A DNA stretch of 64,000 nt from Ornithinibacillus halophilus (GCF_900129485.1 NZ_FQVW01000001.1:248001-312000); one strand, 5' to 3'. Positions 52,525 to 62,485 are shown, counted from the first letter of the stretch. Program-made: numbers and translations. Notes: a model not told the origin generated them from the sequence alone.

Positions 52525-53177
52525 TATACAGCTCGTTTCTTCATACGTTTTTTTCCTTCTCGACAAACTTCTAAAAGTGGACATTCCGAACAGTTTGGAT
52601 TTTTAGCTTTACAGTGATAACGTCCAAAGAATATCATTCGATGGTGTGTATCACTCCACTCTTCCTTGGGTATTTTTTTCATTAACGTTTTTTCAACCTC
52701 AAGTACCGAATCTTTCCATCTACAGAATGCTAATCGCTTCGATACACGTTCAACATGAGTATCAACGGCAATAGCTGGTTCACCAAATGCTACGGATGCT
52801 ACTACGTTTGCAGTCTTCCTTCCTACTCCTGCCAACTTAATTAACTCTTCTTTTGAGCTAGGTACTTCCCCATCATATTCATCAATTAATGACTGACATA
52901 ATTTTTGAATATTTTTGGCCTTCGTTCGATATAATCCAATGGAGCGAATATCTTGTTGTAGCTCTTCCAAGGAAACAACTAAATAATCTTCAGGTGTTTT
53001 ATATTTCTTAAATAAATCCTTAGTTACTTTATTTACTAGCGCATCAGTACACTGGGCCGATAAAACTACTGCAATTACTAACTCAAAAGGATTCTGATGA
53101 ATTAATTCACATTCAGCATCAGGAAACATCCTTTCAAATTCATCTAAGCAAAAGCGTATCTCCGTTTTATTTAACAT
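52524..53177 (-). CDS. nth: Endonuclease III
   Basis: This DNA glycosylase/AP lyase removes oxidised pyrimidines. The 217-residue protein has the helix-hairpin-helix with the catalytic lysine in LIKLAGVGRKTANVVASVAF near residue 120 and the catalytic Asp in VDTHVERVSKRL. The [4Fe-4S] ligands are in CKAKNPNCSECPLLEVC near residue 190. Its ATG overlaps the dnaD stop (TAATG), so the genes are coupled. Confidence 0.94.
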   Translation of the reverse strand: MLNKTEIRFCLDEFERMFPDAECELIHQNPFELVIAVVLSAQCTDALVNKVTKDLFKKYKTPEDYLVVSLEELQQDIRSIGLYRTKAKNIQKLCQSLIDEYDGEVPSSKEELIKLAGVGRKTANVVASVAFGEPAIAVDTHVERVSKRLAFCRWKDSVLEVEKTLMKKIPKEEWSDTHHRMIFFGRYHCKAKNPNCSECPLLEVCREGKKRMKKRAV

Positions 53178-53863
53178 TAAGAGTCCTCCCCCTCTAACCA
53201 GTTATAATAAAAGGAAGTATCCCTTTTGGGCTGGTTTTCTTTCTTTTGATTCTGTTGAACCTTATCATGAAATTTTCGACTTGCATTTCTAGCTTGTTCA
53301 ACTGTATGAATTCCTTTATTTTTCCATTCTCTAAGAATTCGATCAATATATTTAAAGTTTAGTTTTCCCATTAAAACAGACTCTCTTAATCCAGCTTTAA
53401 TTAGTGCAGGTGATATTTGATCTTCATCTAACCATGTATTAATGGTTTCGATTTCAAAAGGTGACAATGGTCTGCCAAATTCTTGTTCAAATAAAACAAA
53501 CAAAGTTCCTTCCAATTGTTCGGGTTCTTCTTCTACTTCGCTATATACTTTTTCCCATAAGGGTTGTAACGAATAAGCTTCACTTAATTGTTGTAGATCA
53601 TTTTCCATTTGTTCGATGTTAAGGAAACCTTTTTGTACCAACTTTCTTAATACTTTACTACACTCTTTTTCATCAATTGTCATGCTACTAGCTAGTTCAG
53701 TTGGAGTCGGAAACATATTTCTTTCGTTTTGGAAACGGTGAATATGTATAATGACCAAAAGCTCTATTTCATTTAATCCAAGCTTTGTATAGGAAGTTAG
53801 TAATTGTATTGGAATGGAAAGTTGATTTAATAATATATGCTGAAACGTTTGTAATTTTTTCAT
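53177..53863 (-). CDS. dnaD: DNA replication initiation protein DnaD
   Basis: DnaD helps load the replicative helicase at oriC and at restart sites. The 228-residue protein has an N-terminal winged-helix-like domain (NEIELLVIIHIHRFQNERNM) and a C-terminal DnaD domain near residues 125-195 (FEQEFGRPLSPFEIETINTW and YIDRILREWKNKGIHTVEQA with the YxxxILxxW motif). GGAGGTG precedes the ATG. It is coupled to nth, as in Bacillus. Confidence 0.92.
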   Translation of the reverse strand: MKKLQTFQHILLNQLSIPIQLLTSYTKLGLNEIELLVIIHIHRFQNERNMFPTPTELASSMTIDEKECSKVLRKLVQKGFLNIEQMENDLQQLSEAYSLQPLWEKVYSEVEEEPEQLEGTLFVLFEQEFGRPLSPFEIETINTWLDEDQISPALIKAGLRESVLMGKLNFKYIDRILREWKNKGIHTVEQARNASRKFHDKVQQNQKKENQPKRDTSFYYNWLEGEDS

Positions 53864-53920
53864 CTAATCAACACCTCCTACTAAGTATAGCATGTCCTTT
53901 ACAAAAATCGATAAAAATAG

Positions 53921-53951
53921 CTAAAAACCCCTTGCTATACGCAAGGGATTT
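53921..53951 (-). terminator. Rho-independent terminator of asnS
   Basis: CCCTTGC (53929-53935) pairs with GCAAGGG (53941-53947). On the minus strand GTTTTTAG follows, about 60 bases beyond the asnS stop and before dnaD. Confidence 0.7.
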
Positions 53952-54008
53952 TCATGATATTAATTTATAAACTTAAACGTATTTGAAAATCATATGAGAT
54001 ATCTATTT

Positions 54009-55301
54009 TTATGGATATAAGCGATTTAATAATCTTGGGAATGGGATTGTTTCTCTTACATGGTCAACACCTGATAACCAAGCAACTGTCCTTTCCAATC
54101 CTAATCCGAAACCTGAATGTGGGACACTACCATATTTTCTTAGTTCTAAATACCATTCATAGGCTTCACCAGTTAAATTATGCTCTTCATATCGTTGTTT
54201 CATTAATTCTAGGTCATCTATTCTTTCAGAACCACCAATAATTTCTCCATATCCTTCTGGAGCAATCAGGTCTGCACATAGGACAACCTCTGGGCGACCA
54301 GGAACTGGTTTCATATAGAATGCTTTGATCTCTGCAGGGTAATTTGTAATGAATACTGGTTTGTCAAAGCTCTCAGCAATTGCAGTTTCATGTGGTGCTC
54401 CAAAATCTTCTCCCCATTCAATATCTGTAAATCCTTTATCTTTCAATAAATGAATAGCATCGTCATAAGAAATTCTTGGGAATGGTGCTTTAACTTGTTC
54501 TAACTTAGAAGTATCTCTTTCTAGCACGTCTAGTTCCATCTTACAGTTTTCAAGAACTGACTGTACAACAAAGCTTACATATTGTTCTTGGATTACTAAA
54601 CTTTCTTCATGGTCTACAAAAGCCATCTCAGGTTCAATCATCCAGAACTCAATTAAGTGGCGACGTGTTTTTGATTTTTCAGCACGGAAAGTTGGACCAA
54701 ATGAAAATACTTTCCCAAATGCCATTGCAGCTGCTTCCATATACAATTGGCCACTTTGTGATAGATATGCTTCTTCATCAAAGTATTTTGTATGGAATAA
54801 TTCCGTTGTTCCTTCTGCAGAAGAACCAGTTAATATAGGTGGATCAATTTTTACATACCCATTATCATTAAAGAACTGGTAGGTTGAACGAATAATCTCA
54901 TTACGTATTTTCAAAACAGCATGCTGTTTTTTAGAACGAATCCACAAATGACGATGATCCATTAAAAATTCTGTTCCATGTTCTTTAGGTGTAATCGGGT
55001 AATCAGTTGCTTCATGAATTAACTCGATAGAAGATACTTGCATCTCATATCCTAATGGTGATCGTTTGTCTTCTACAATTTTACCAGTAACATATAAGGA
55101 AGATTCTTGTGTCATATTTTTTGCTAATTGAAACACTTCTTCTTCCACATCATTTTTAGCTACTACACCCTGCATAAATCCAGTTCCATCACGTAATTGC
55201 AAAAAGGCAATTTTTCCACTTGAACGTTTATTTGATAACCACGCTCCAATTGTTACTTCTTTACTTTCATATTTTTTAACATCTGCTATAGTTACTTTCA
55301 A
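54009..55301 (-). CDS. asnS: Asparaginyl-tRNA synthetase
   Basis: The enzyme charges tRNA-Asn. The 430-residue class IIb synthetase has an N-terminal OB anticodon-binding domain (residues about 15-100, [20 protein letters not shown]). The catalytic core shows motif 2 in [20 protein letters not shown] near residue 205 and motif 3 in [13 protein letters not shown] near residue 405. The start is TTG 55301 with GGAGGTA upstream; the frame continues five codons further, but those lie on the ribosome site. It is followed by its own terminator. Confidence 0.94.
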   Translation of the reverse strand: MKVTIADVKKYESKEVTIGAWLSNKRSSGKIAFLQLRDGTGFMQGVVAKNDVEEEVFQLAKNMTQESSLYVTGKIVEDKRSPLGYEMQVSSIELIHEATDYPITPKEHGTEFLMDHRHLWIRSKKQHAVLKIRNEIIRSTYQFFNDNGYVKIDPPILTGSSAEGTTELFHTKYFDEEAYLSQSGQLYMEAAAMAFGKVFSFGPTFRAEKSKTRRHLIEFWMIEPEMAFVDHEESLVIQEQYVSFVVQSVLENCKMELDVLERDTSKLEQVKAPFPRISYDDAIHLLKDKGFTDIEWGEDFGAPHETAIAESFDKPVFITNYPAEIKAFYMKPVPGRPEVVLCADLIAPEGYGEIIGGSERIDDLELMKQRYEEHNLTGEAYEWYLELRKYGSVPHSGFGLGLERTVAWLSGVDHVRETIPFPRLLNRLYP

Positions 55302-55379
55302 AACTATTACCTCCATAATTAATACTTAAAATAGATATATCCTTATTGAGAAAAACTACCTTATTCAATACTAGTTATC

Positions 55380-56564
55380 TTATTTTTTATGATTCAAAAC
55401 AAATCGTTTCATTCTTTTCGCTGCTTCCTCTAATAACTCATTAGAAGTAGCATAAGAAAGGCGAATATAATCAGGTGATCCAAATCCTGATCCAGGAATA
55501 ATTGCTACTTTTTCTTCTTCTAGTAACGCTTGGACCCATTCATCAACATTATTAAACCCATTCATTTCTGCAGCCTTTTTTGCATTTGGAAACAGATAAA
55601 ATGCTCCCTTTGGTTTAATACATTCAATCCCTGGGATATCCTTAATTAAATTGTATAATAGATCTAAACGTTCACTAAACACTTTCTTCATTTCAATGGT
55701 TGGGTCTTCGTCTGCTTGATATGCTGCTAATGCTGCATATTGAGCAATTGACGTTGGATTGGAAGTTGAATGTGATGCAAAATTCGTCATAGGTTTGATA
55801 ATTTCTTTTCGCCCCAACGCATACCCAATCCGCCAACCTGTCATAGCATGTGATTTTGACACACCATTAATAATGATGGTTTGTTCTTTTAACTTTGGAG
55901 AAAGTTGAGCAATTGATTTATGTACATCATGAGTATATATTAATTTTTCGTAAATTTCATCTGAAACAATAATAATGTCATGTTTTAAACATATTTCACC
56001 TAAATCACGTAATTCATCCTCACTATACATCATACCTGTAGGATTACTCGGCGAGTTAATAATTACAGCTTTTGTTCGATCTGTAATTGCTCCTTCTAAT
56101 TGTTGAGGAGTTAATTTAAACTCATTTTGTTCTTGCGCTTCAACGATAACTGGCTTTCCACCGGCTAATTTAATTTGCTCTGGATAACTTACCCAGTATG
56201 GTGCAGGAACGATAACTTCATCACCTTCATTAAGTATGACTTGAAATAAAGTGTACAAAGCATGCTTTGCTCCAGTAGTTACAATCACTTCATCAGATGA
56301 ATAGTTTAAATTTTGCTCAGTTTCAAATTTTTCAATGATTGCATTCTTTAACTCAGGGATTCCTCCTGAAGGGGTATATTTTGTAAGTCCATTATCCATT
56401 GCTTTTTTAGCTGCATCAATGATATAGCTAGGTGTATTAAAGTCTGGTTCACCTGCACCTAATCCAATCACATCATGCCCTTGTTCCTTCAATTCTTTTG
56501 CTTTCGCAGTAATTGCTAATGTAGTTGAAGGAGTTAATGTTTTAACTCTATTTGCTAAATCCAC
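55380..56564 (-). CDS. aspB: Aspartate aminotransferase
   Basis: This PLP enzyme interconverts aspartate and 2-oxoglutarate with oxaloacetate and glutamate. The 394-residue class I aminotransferase has GLGAGEPDFNTP near residue 35, NSPSNPTGMMYSEDELRDLG near residue 170, the PLP lysine in VSKSHAMTGWRIGY near residue 234, and the C-terminal arginine in YIRLSYATSNELL. It starts with GTG 56564 after AAGGTGG, 12 bases after ypmB, and sits upstream of asnS, the order known from B. subtilis. Confidence 0.93.
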   Translation of the reverse strand: MDLANRVKTLTPSTTLAITAKAKELKEQGHDVIGLGAGEPDFNTPSYIIDAAKKAMDNGLTKYTPSGGIPELKNAIIEKFETEQNLNYSSDEVIVTTGAKHALYTLFQVILNEGDEVIVPAPYWVSYPEQIKLAGGKPVIVEAQEQNEFKLTPQQLEGAITDRTKAVIINSPSNPTGMMYSEDELRDLGEICLKHDIIIVSDEIYEKLIYTHDVHKSIAQLSPKLKEQTIIINGVSKSHAMTGWRIGYALGRKEIIKPMTNFASHSTSNPTSIAQYAALAAYQADEDPTIEMKKVFSERLDLLYNLIKDIPGIECIKPKGAFYLFPNAKKAAEMNGFNNVDEWVQALLEEEKVAIIPGSGFGSPDYIRLSYATSNELLEEAAKRMKRFVLNHKK

Positions 56565-56576
56565 TAAAATCCCACC

Positions 56577-57110
56577 TTATTCAAACTTATTTTTAAGTCT
56601 TAACAGCTCTAGCTGCTTTCCATCATAAATTGATCGGTATTCAATGAAGTAATTATCCTTGTGATCTTTATATGTTAGTTCCCAAAGAGCCTTTTCATCT
56701 ACAACTCCTGGAACAACCTTAATCAATTCACAACTAGAACAATCACTTTTCCAATTTTCAATAATAGTTGTTTCGGAAATGATTTCATCTTCCTGCAGTT
56801 GAAGTAATTCCTTTTCACGATTCTTTATAGGAACAAAAACCACTAACTTATTATTACTTTCATCGTTTCCGAATACTATATAGTATGACTCTTTACCATG
56901 GAATCGCTCCACTTTCTCAACGTCTGTTAATTTAGTTTCTTGTAATGCACGATTTTCTGCATCAGAAAAACCATTAGATTTATTGTCAATCATTTCACGA
57001 TACAAATATATACCCAATATTAGTAATAGTATGGCAAGAAGAATGATAATTAAGGAACTCCATTTTACCCAATCTGGAAGGAAGGCTTTTTGTTGATTGG
57101 AATCACGCAT
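56577..57110 (-). CDS. ypmB: YpmB-like membrane-anchored protein (DUF5590)
   Basis: The 177-residue protein has one N-terminal membrane helix (WSSLIIILLAILLLILGIYL, residues about 17-37). The extracytoplasmic part has the tandem cystatin-like look of YpmB proteins, including YYIVFGNDESNNKLVVFVPI and ALWELTYKDH. The function is unknown. No ribosome site precedes the ATG. Instead, the frame of a 29-codon leader ORF overlaps it by 8 bases, so translation coupling is likely. A CSSC pair near residue 119 could form a disulphide. Confidence 0.82.
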   Translation of the reverse strand: MRDSNQQKAFLPDWVKWSSLIIILLAILLLILGIYLYREMIDNKSNGFSDAENRALQETKLTDVEKVERFHGKESYYIVFGNDESNNKLVVFVPIKNREKELLQLQEDEIISETTIIENWKSDCSSCELIKVVPGVVDEKALWELTYKDHKDNYFIEYRSIYDGKQLELLRLKNKFE

Positions 57111-57192
57111 AATTACAATTCACACTACAAGCCTTATTTGTTTCTAGCTTTACTAGGTAAAACTTATTTATATATACCACAAGAACACCCAT
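57103..57192 (-). CDS. 29-residue leader ORF overlapping the ypmB start
   Basis: Reading the minus strand from ATG 57192 gives MGVLVVYINKFYLVKLETNK ending ACSVNCNYA. GGAGGG stands 6 bases upstream, while ypmB itself has no such site. The stop TGA overlaps the first codons of ypmB. It occupies the place of ypmA in B. subtilis but does not resemble it. It may be a coupling leader with no function of its own, or a small membrane-associated peptide. Confidence 0.5.
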   Translation of the reverse strand: MGVLVVYINKFYLVKLETNKACSVNCNYA

Positions 57193-57320
57193 ATAGTTCC
57201 CTCCAGATAATATCAAAACTTGTATAAATTATACTCTAATTTTACTTTAAAAAAACTGCTTGTTTTATCAGATATTACTAATCATATTGCTCTTCTCTCT
57301 GTCCATACTAAAGGATAACG

Positions 57321-57460
57321 TTGAAAAAGAATAAAACACAATCATATTATAACAAGTTTTAACGGAATATGTTTTATTTTTATTTATTTCAACAAAAATT
57401 TCACCTAACCCATACCACTTTTGAACTGATGCCTGTATTAGGCATCAGTATTTTTTTGCC
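57321..57460 (+). ncRNA. Possible short plus-strand transcript opposite the dinG-ypmB gap
   Basis: TTGAAA (57321-57326), 18 bases and TATTAT (57345-57350) form a plausible promoter. About 70 bases on, CTGATGCCT (57426-57434) pairs with AGGCATCAG (57440-57448) and is followed by TATTTTTTT, a proper terminator only in the plus direction. The implied RNA is about 100 nucleotides with no coding capacity. The hairpin could also be a weak minus-strand terminator for dinG. Confidence 0.35.
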
Positions 57461-57480
57461 ATCTTTTCTCTTCAATTTCT

Positions 57481-60222
57481 TTAAAACCAATTTTCTGCTA
57501 TTTCTAGTAGCTCTGCTGTTGATTTGTAATGAACTGGTATATTTGGTATTGATTTCGTAAAGTACGTACTATATCGCGCTTTAATCAACCGTGAATCACA
57601 CACAAAAACAATTCCCCGGTCTGTTTTAGACCTGATTAATCGTCCAAAACCTTGTTTAAAACGAATAACTGCATTAGGTAGTGATAATTCAAAAAATGGA
57701 TTTTTGTTCTCTTCTTGCACATGCTTTGCTTTCGCTTCGTAGACAGGATGATTAGGTGGTTGAAAAGGTAGTCTCACTATCATTAAGCAAGAAAGATCTT
57801 CACCAGGTATATCTACGCCCTCCCAAAAGGAATTAGTACCTAGAAGAATGGCTTGATCAAATGTTTGAAAATTTTTCTTTAATCGTGCTCTACTACCACT
57901 GGATATACCTTGAGCAATTAATACATACTCTGTACTTTCTAGTGCTTCTTTCAAAATATTATGAGCTTTCCTTAACATGTCATAAGATGTAAACAAGACA
58001 AGCATGCGACCATTTGTTATCTCAGATAATGAAATGATTGCTTCGCAAGTTGCATAAATAAAATCATCCATTGTACTAAAACTAATATCTGGAAAATCGT
58101 TTGGTACCATCAATTGTACCTGTTGTTCGTATTGAAAAGGAGAATGTATCTGTTTACTAATAAGTCTATCATCAGGAACACCAAGACGATTTTGAATAAA
58201 AGAGAACGATTTTTTCATCGTTAATGTAGCACTTGTAAGAATGATGCTATCTTTGACTTCAAAAAACTTTTTACTAAGAAGTTCTGATACATCAGTTGGT
58301 TCACTATAAAGATATACAGCATTCTTCGCTCCGTACGCATCTACTTCCATCCAATTCACATATTCACTGCTATTTCCTTTAATAAAAAAGCGTTCTATGG
58401 AAAATATATATTCTTGTAAAGCTAGAACACTTGCCTCAATCTCGTTCTTAATTTTTTGATCTTGGTCCAAATTAATAGCTAATTGCAGTTCGTTCACCAT
58501 TTTTTTGAGTTGATTATTTACTCTAAGTGCCATATCTTTAATAACATTCCAACGTTGGGCTTCTTCCTTTTCTAAATCAAAACGATATTGTATCCTTCCT
58601 GTATCACTATATGATTGGTTTTTCTTACTTTGGCTTAACACGTATTGGAATAGAGTTCGAAACATGTCATCAATCTCATGTTTCGTATCAGTTAACAACA
58701 GATTCCACTTATCATTGTTAACCACATCTAGTATCGTTCCATCAGTTGAGCTAATACGATTCAACGAGTGTTGAAAAGTTACATAATCTAACTTCAATCC
58801 ATAGTGCCTTGATGCTGTTTCCTCTAAATGATGGGCTTCATCAATGATTACTTTATTGTATTTAGGGAGAATCTCAAAATCATTGAACAAATCTGAGCAA
58901 AGTAACGCATGATTCGTAATAATAAGGTCTGCTTTTTTGGCTCTTTTCTTTGCCTTTTGGTAAAAAGAGTAAGAAAACCAAGGTGATAAAGGATTAATAT
59001 TCGTTTCTGTCTCCGTAGAAACTTTCTTAAAATACATATAACCACTTGATGGTAAATGAATCTCTTCAATATCCCCTGTATTAGTTTCAGTAATCCATAC
59101 TAATAGTATTGCTTTTGTTAACGTAATATCATAATTATCCTTATTATTGACTTCCAATTCTCTTGCAAACTTCTCTAAGCTAATATAATGTTGTTTTCCC
59201 TTAATTAAAGCCGTGTTAAAGGGGTGTCCAATTATTTTCTGGGCCAATGGCAATTCTTCATCTAGAAGCTGTTGTTGTAATTGCGTTGTAAACGTGCTAA
59301 TGACTATTTTTGACTTAGATTTTAATGCATCATAAACAGCCGGGATTAAATAGGCCAGTGATTTGCCTGTTCCCGTTTCTGCTTCAATTAGTCCGTGATT
59401 ATTCGAAACAAAACAATCATATATAGTTTCTGACATTTCCCTTTGACCAGGCCTTTTCTCATAACGTTCAAACAGTGTTTGCATTCTGCCCTCTACCTCA
59501 TAAATACCATCGAGAAATGTACCAAAGGAATTTGATATCTCCCTGGTTTCTAGCAGATCATCTGAAGTATTCTTAAAAGCAATACCACCATAGGAAGTAA
59601 TCTCTTCTTTAACTTTAGGTAGATTATTATTTAGATCATGTAAAATTAAACTTATATCCGACTTCAGTGTTTTTTCAAGTTTTATTAATTGTCGAACCGT
59701 CTCTTGTGGTAGTGACTTTAATTTATTTTTCAATACTAATAATAATTTAGCTGTTACATAGGCATCAGAAAGAGCACGATGTGGATAATCATGGGTTAAA
59801 TCAAAGTATTCGGATAGCTGGCTTAATTTATATCCAGGTGCATTAGGGAATAAAATTCTACTTAATTCAACTGTATCAATAACTGGGTTTAACAATCGAT
59901 CTATTCCTAGGTTCGTTAATTCATAATTGAGGAACCCGAGATCAAATGGTACATTATGAGCTACCAAATAACTATCTTTAAAGATTTCAACAATGTCTTC
60001 AGCAATTGTATCGAAAGTTGGGGCATTGATCACATCTTTATCAGTAATCCCTGTTAAATTACTTATAAATGGTGGGATTGGTTTATTAGGATGGAGTAAC
60101 GTAGTGTATTCGTCAACAATTTCATCCTTTTCTATAACAACAATTCCAACTTCAATTATTTTATCGTTATTTTCGATTGAGTTTCCAGTTGTTTCTAAAT
60201 CAATTACGACAAATTTATCCAT
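57481..60222 (-). CDS. dinG: DinG-family helicase with N-terminal DnaQ-like 3'-5' exonuclease domain
   Basis: The 913-residue protein opens with an exonuclease fold (VVIDLETTGNSIENNDKIIE with DxE, and HRALSDAYVTAKLLL, residues 1-165). A superfamily 2 helicase follows: Walker A in LIEAETGTGKSLAYLIPA near residue 280, DEAH in KVIIDEAHHLEETA near residue 460, and motif VI in RFKQGFGRLIRSKTDRG near residue 865. The iron-sulphur cysteines of E. coli DinG are not evident, as expected for this Gram-positive form. ATG 60222, after AAAGGTGG, is chosen three codons inside the open frame. Its role is DNA repair. Confidence 0.9.
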   Translation of the reverse strand: MDKFVVIDLETTGNSIENNDKIIEVGIVVIEKDEIVDEYTTLLHPNKPIPPFISNLTGITDKDVINAPTFDTIAEDIVEIFKDSYLVAHNVPFDLGFLNYELTNLGIDRLLNPVIDTVELSRILFPNAPGYKLSQLSEYFDLTHDYPHRALSDAYVTAKLLLVLKNKLKSLPQETVRQLIKLEKTLKSDISLILHDLNNNLPKVKEEITSYGGIAFKNTSDDLLETREISNSFGTFLDGIYEVEGRMQTLFERYEKRPGQREMSETIYDCFVSNNHGLIEAETGTGKSLAYLIPAVYDALKSKSKIVISTFTTQLQQQLLDEELPLAQKIIGHPFNTALIKGKQHYISLEKFARELEVNNKDNYDITLTKAILLVWITETNTGDIEEIHLPSSGYMYFKKVSTETETNINPLSPWFSYSFYQKAKKRAKKADLIITNHALLCSDLFNDFEILPKYNKVIIDEAHHLEETASRHYGLKLDYVTFQHSLNRISSTDGTILDVVNNDKWNLLLTDTKHEIDDMFRTLFQYVLSQSKKNQSYSDTGRIQYRFDLEKEEAQRWNVIKDMALRVNNQLKKMVNELQLAINLDQDQKIKNEIEASVLALQEYIFSIERFFIKGNSSEYVNWMEVDAYGAKNAVYLYSEPTDVSELLSKKFFEVKDSIILTSATLTMKKSFSFIQNRLGVPDDRLISKQIHSPFQYEQQVQLMVPNDFPDISFSTMDDFIYATCEAIISLSEITNGRMLVLFTSYDMLRKAHNILKEALESTEYVLIAQGISSGSRARLKKNFQTFDQAILLGTNSFWEGVDIPGEDLSCLMIVRLPFQPPNHPVYEAKAKHVQEENKNPFFELSLPNAVIRFKQGFGRLIRSKTDRGIVFVCDSRLIKARYSTYFTKSIPNIPVHYKSTAELLEIAENWF

Positions 60223-60277
60223 TTCCCCCACCTTTCTCTTAAAAAAAATATTCTATACTATTTTTTACAATATATAA

Positions 60278-60305
60278 ACTCTTATCAAACTTTTTTGATA
60301 AGAGT
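60278..60305 (-). terminator. Hairpin between birA and dinG, possible weak terminator
   Basis: ACTCTTATCAAA (60278-60289) pairs perfectly with TTTGATAAGAGT (60294-60305) around a 4-base loop. On the minus strand the following run is only TTTATATA, so termination may be partial. Confidence 0.5.
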
Positions 60306-60328
60306 CCTCGTAGTGAACCTGTATTTTC

Positions 60329-61306
60329 TCAGACTAACCAATCAATATCAGCAGAATAGATTTTACAGGTATCACCATTTTTATCGGTAGTTAAGAGAGC
60401 ACCGTCTTCAGCAATACCTAAGAACTTTCCAGCCCATTTTTCTTTTAATGTAGAAATATATATTGGTTTCCCAATTCTAAACCCATAATTCTCCCAATTT
60501 TTCTTAATATCTATAAATCCATTATCAATGTAATCAGCATATGTATCCTCAAACTGTTTTAAAATATCTTGTATAAGTTTATTAATATCCCATGACTTGT
60601 TAGTTTCTATAGTTAAAGAAGTAGCCTTGCGATTTACATCTTCTGGCAAGTCATGCTGCTTATGGTTTACATTCATCCCAATACCAATTACTATGTACTG
60701 AATTTGATCTTGTTCAGCCTGCATTTCAGTTAATATTCCTGCAACCTTAGATTGATTAATTAGGATGTCATTAGGCCACTTAATCTTAGGTTCTATTCCT
60801 TTATTATGTAGGACATCCGCTAGAACAGTAGCAGTCATTAACGTTAATTGTGGAGCTAAATATGGAAGAATTGATGGTCGGATAATTATACTTAACCAAA
60901 TTCCTAAGTTTTTTGCAGAATGCCAAGGACGTTGCAGTCTTCCTTTGCCTTGTGTTTGTTCATCTGCCACGATGATTGTTCCATGGGCTGCTCCATTTTG
61001 AGCAGCTTGATGTGCTATATGTTGTGTAGAAGTGGTTTGCTCTTTATGAATAATCGTATTACCTAACCACTCTGTGTCTAAGCCCCATTTTATAGTGTTT
61101 TCACTCACTTTATCCGGAAAACGAATAATGCGATATCCTTTCTTTGAAACTCCTTCAATTACGTAACCATCCTTCTCAAGTTCCTTCATATGTTTCCAGA
61201 TGGCACTTCTAGTTATATTTAAGTGCTCTGATAGCATTTGTCCAGAAATAAAACGGTCACTATTTCTTGCAAGTAAATCAATTAATTGATTTCGGGTAGA
61301 TTCCAT
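60329..61306 (-). CDS. birA: Biotin-[acetyl-CoA-carboxylase] ligase and biotin operon repressor BirA
   Basis: BirA attaches biotin to carrier proteins such as the one at 1380-1592 and represses biotin genes. The 325-residue protein has an N-terminal winged helix (MLSEHLNITRSAIWKHMKEL), so it is the bifunctional type. A ligase domain follows with GKGRLQRPWHSAKNLGIWLS near residue 117 and IKWPNDILINQSKVAGILTE near residue 180. A short C-terminal SH3-like domain ends it. Its start overlaps the cca end by 25 bases. panBCD, often nearby, is absent. Confidence 0.93.
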   Translation of the reverse strand: MESTRNQLIDLLARNSDRFISGQMLSEHLNITRSAIWKHMKELEKDGYVIEGVSKKGYRIIRFPDKVSENTIKWGLDTEWLGNTIIHKEQTTSTQHIAHQAAQNGAAHGTIIVADEQTQGKGRLQRPWHSAKNLGIWLSIIIRPSILPYLAPQLTLMTATVLADVLHNKGIEPKIKWPNDILINQSKVAGILTEMQAEQDQIQYIVIGIGMNVNHKQHDLPEDVNRKATSLTIETNKSWDINKLIQDILKQFEDTYADYIDNGFIDIKKNWENYGFRIGKPIYISTLKEKWAGKFLGIAEDGALLTTDKNGDTCKIYSADIDWLV

Positions 61307-62481
61307 TTAAGCCATTCCTTTAATTCATTTTTCGAATTGTTAACCTCTTTAAACACCACTGCTTTTTCTAACAAGTTTAAAGCAGTATTTATCCATGGAC
61401 CTTTACTTCTTTCCGGAAATAAATTCGACACGTCATGACCATTCAGCTTTAACTCCCTTTTTGATTGAATCGGGAGTTCACCAGACATATTTTCCAATTG
61501 TTCCACTGTTAATTGCTGTTCTGGATATAGTATTTTAATTAGTCTTACAAACCCACCAAAGAGTTCCTGATCTAAATCGTAAACCAACCATGCATCGAGG
61601 CCATTTGATTCAAAATACTTGATTGATTCCCCTATTTTAACTGCGTTGATTTTTGTTTTCTTGGAACATTTCCATTCTGAAACCCAAGTTTGAATCGGAA
61701 TTTTTGAAAAGTAGTGTAGTAGCGTAAAAAGTTCAGCTAAAGAATGGATAGGTGAATTTATATTCGGCAATTTTCTCATTATTTCTGGTGATTTATTCAT
61801 GACAGGTAAATGATTATAGATTTCTAATTCTATTAAATGGTTTAATCCAATACTAACATGTTCACCAGCAAATAGTTTTTCTACCTCAGTTGCTATGCGT
61901 TCTACGGAAATATTTTCAAGTTGAGCTTTCGTTTGCTCCATAGCTCTTAAAGTATCGGAATCGATTTGAAACCCAAGTTGGCTTGAGAATCGCAAGCCTC
62001 TTATTATGCGTAATGGGTCTTCCGAGAATCGTTCCATTCCGTCTCCTACCGTGCGAATAATTCTCTCTTTTATGTCCTGCTGTCCCTGAAACAGATCTAA
62101 GATTCTTCCATCGCTCCCCATAGCCAGAGCATTTATAGTAAAGTCTCTTCGTTTTAAGTCTTCATCAATGTTACTTACAAATTGAATAAAGTCTGGATGT
62201 CTTTGATCAGAATACGTACCATCTGTCCGAAATGTTGTTACTTCAAAGGATTGCTTTTTATACCTTACAATCACTGTGCCATGTTCAATTCCAACAGGTA
62301 TTGTCTCTGAAAAGATATGTTGGATTTGATTAGGAGTTGCTGAGGTTGCAATGTCAATATCACCAATTTTACGCCCTAGAATGAAATCTCGAACACAACC
62401 ACCAACAAAGTATGCTTCATAACCATGTTGCTCAATTTTCTCTATTACTTCTTGACCACTATGAAAACTAGTTGGAATCAT
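61282..62481 (-). CDS. cca: CCA tRNA nucleotidyltransferase
   Basis: The enzyme adds or repairs the 3' CCA of tRNAs. The 399-residue class II protein has the head motif YFVGGCVRDFILGRKIGDID (GGxVRD and DxD) near residue 23, RRDFTINALAMG near residue 110 and EDPLRIIRGLRFSSQLGF near residue 155. The length fits Bacillus enzymes. The ribosome site GGTGAGG precedes the ATG. It lies four bases after bshA in the mgsA-bshA-cca-birA operon. Confidence 0.93.
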   Translation of the reverse strand: MIPTSFHSGQEVIEKIEQHGYEAYFVGGCVRDFILGRKIGDIDIATSATPNQIQHIFSETIPVGIEHGTVIVRYKKQSFEVTTFRTDGTYSDQRHPDFIQFVSNIDEDLKRRDFTINALAMGSDGRILDLFQGQQDIKERIIRTVGDGMERFSEDPLRIIRGLRFSSQLGFQIDSDTLRAMEQTKAQLENISVERIATEVEKLFAGEHVSIGLNHLIELEIYNHLPVMNKSPEIMRKLPNINSPIHSLAELFTLLHYFSKIPIQTWVSEWKCSKKTKINAVKIGESIKYFESNGLDAWLVYDLDQELFGGFVRLIKILYPEQQLTVEQLENMSGELPIQSKRELKLNGHDVSNLFPERSKGPWINTALNLLEKAVVFKEVNNSKNELKEWLKWNLPEIN

Positions 62482-62485
62482 AACC

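Noticed and set aside
57369-57560. A 63-codon Phe/Leu-rich plus-strand frame across the dinG 3' end
   Set aside because: No ribosome site; it crosses the hairpin and overlaps dinG coding sequence in antisense.
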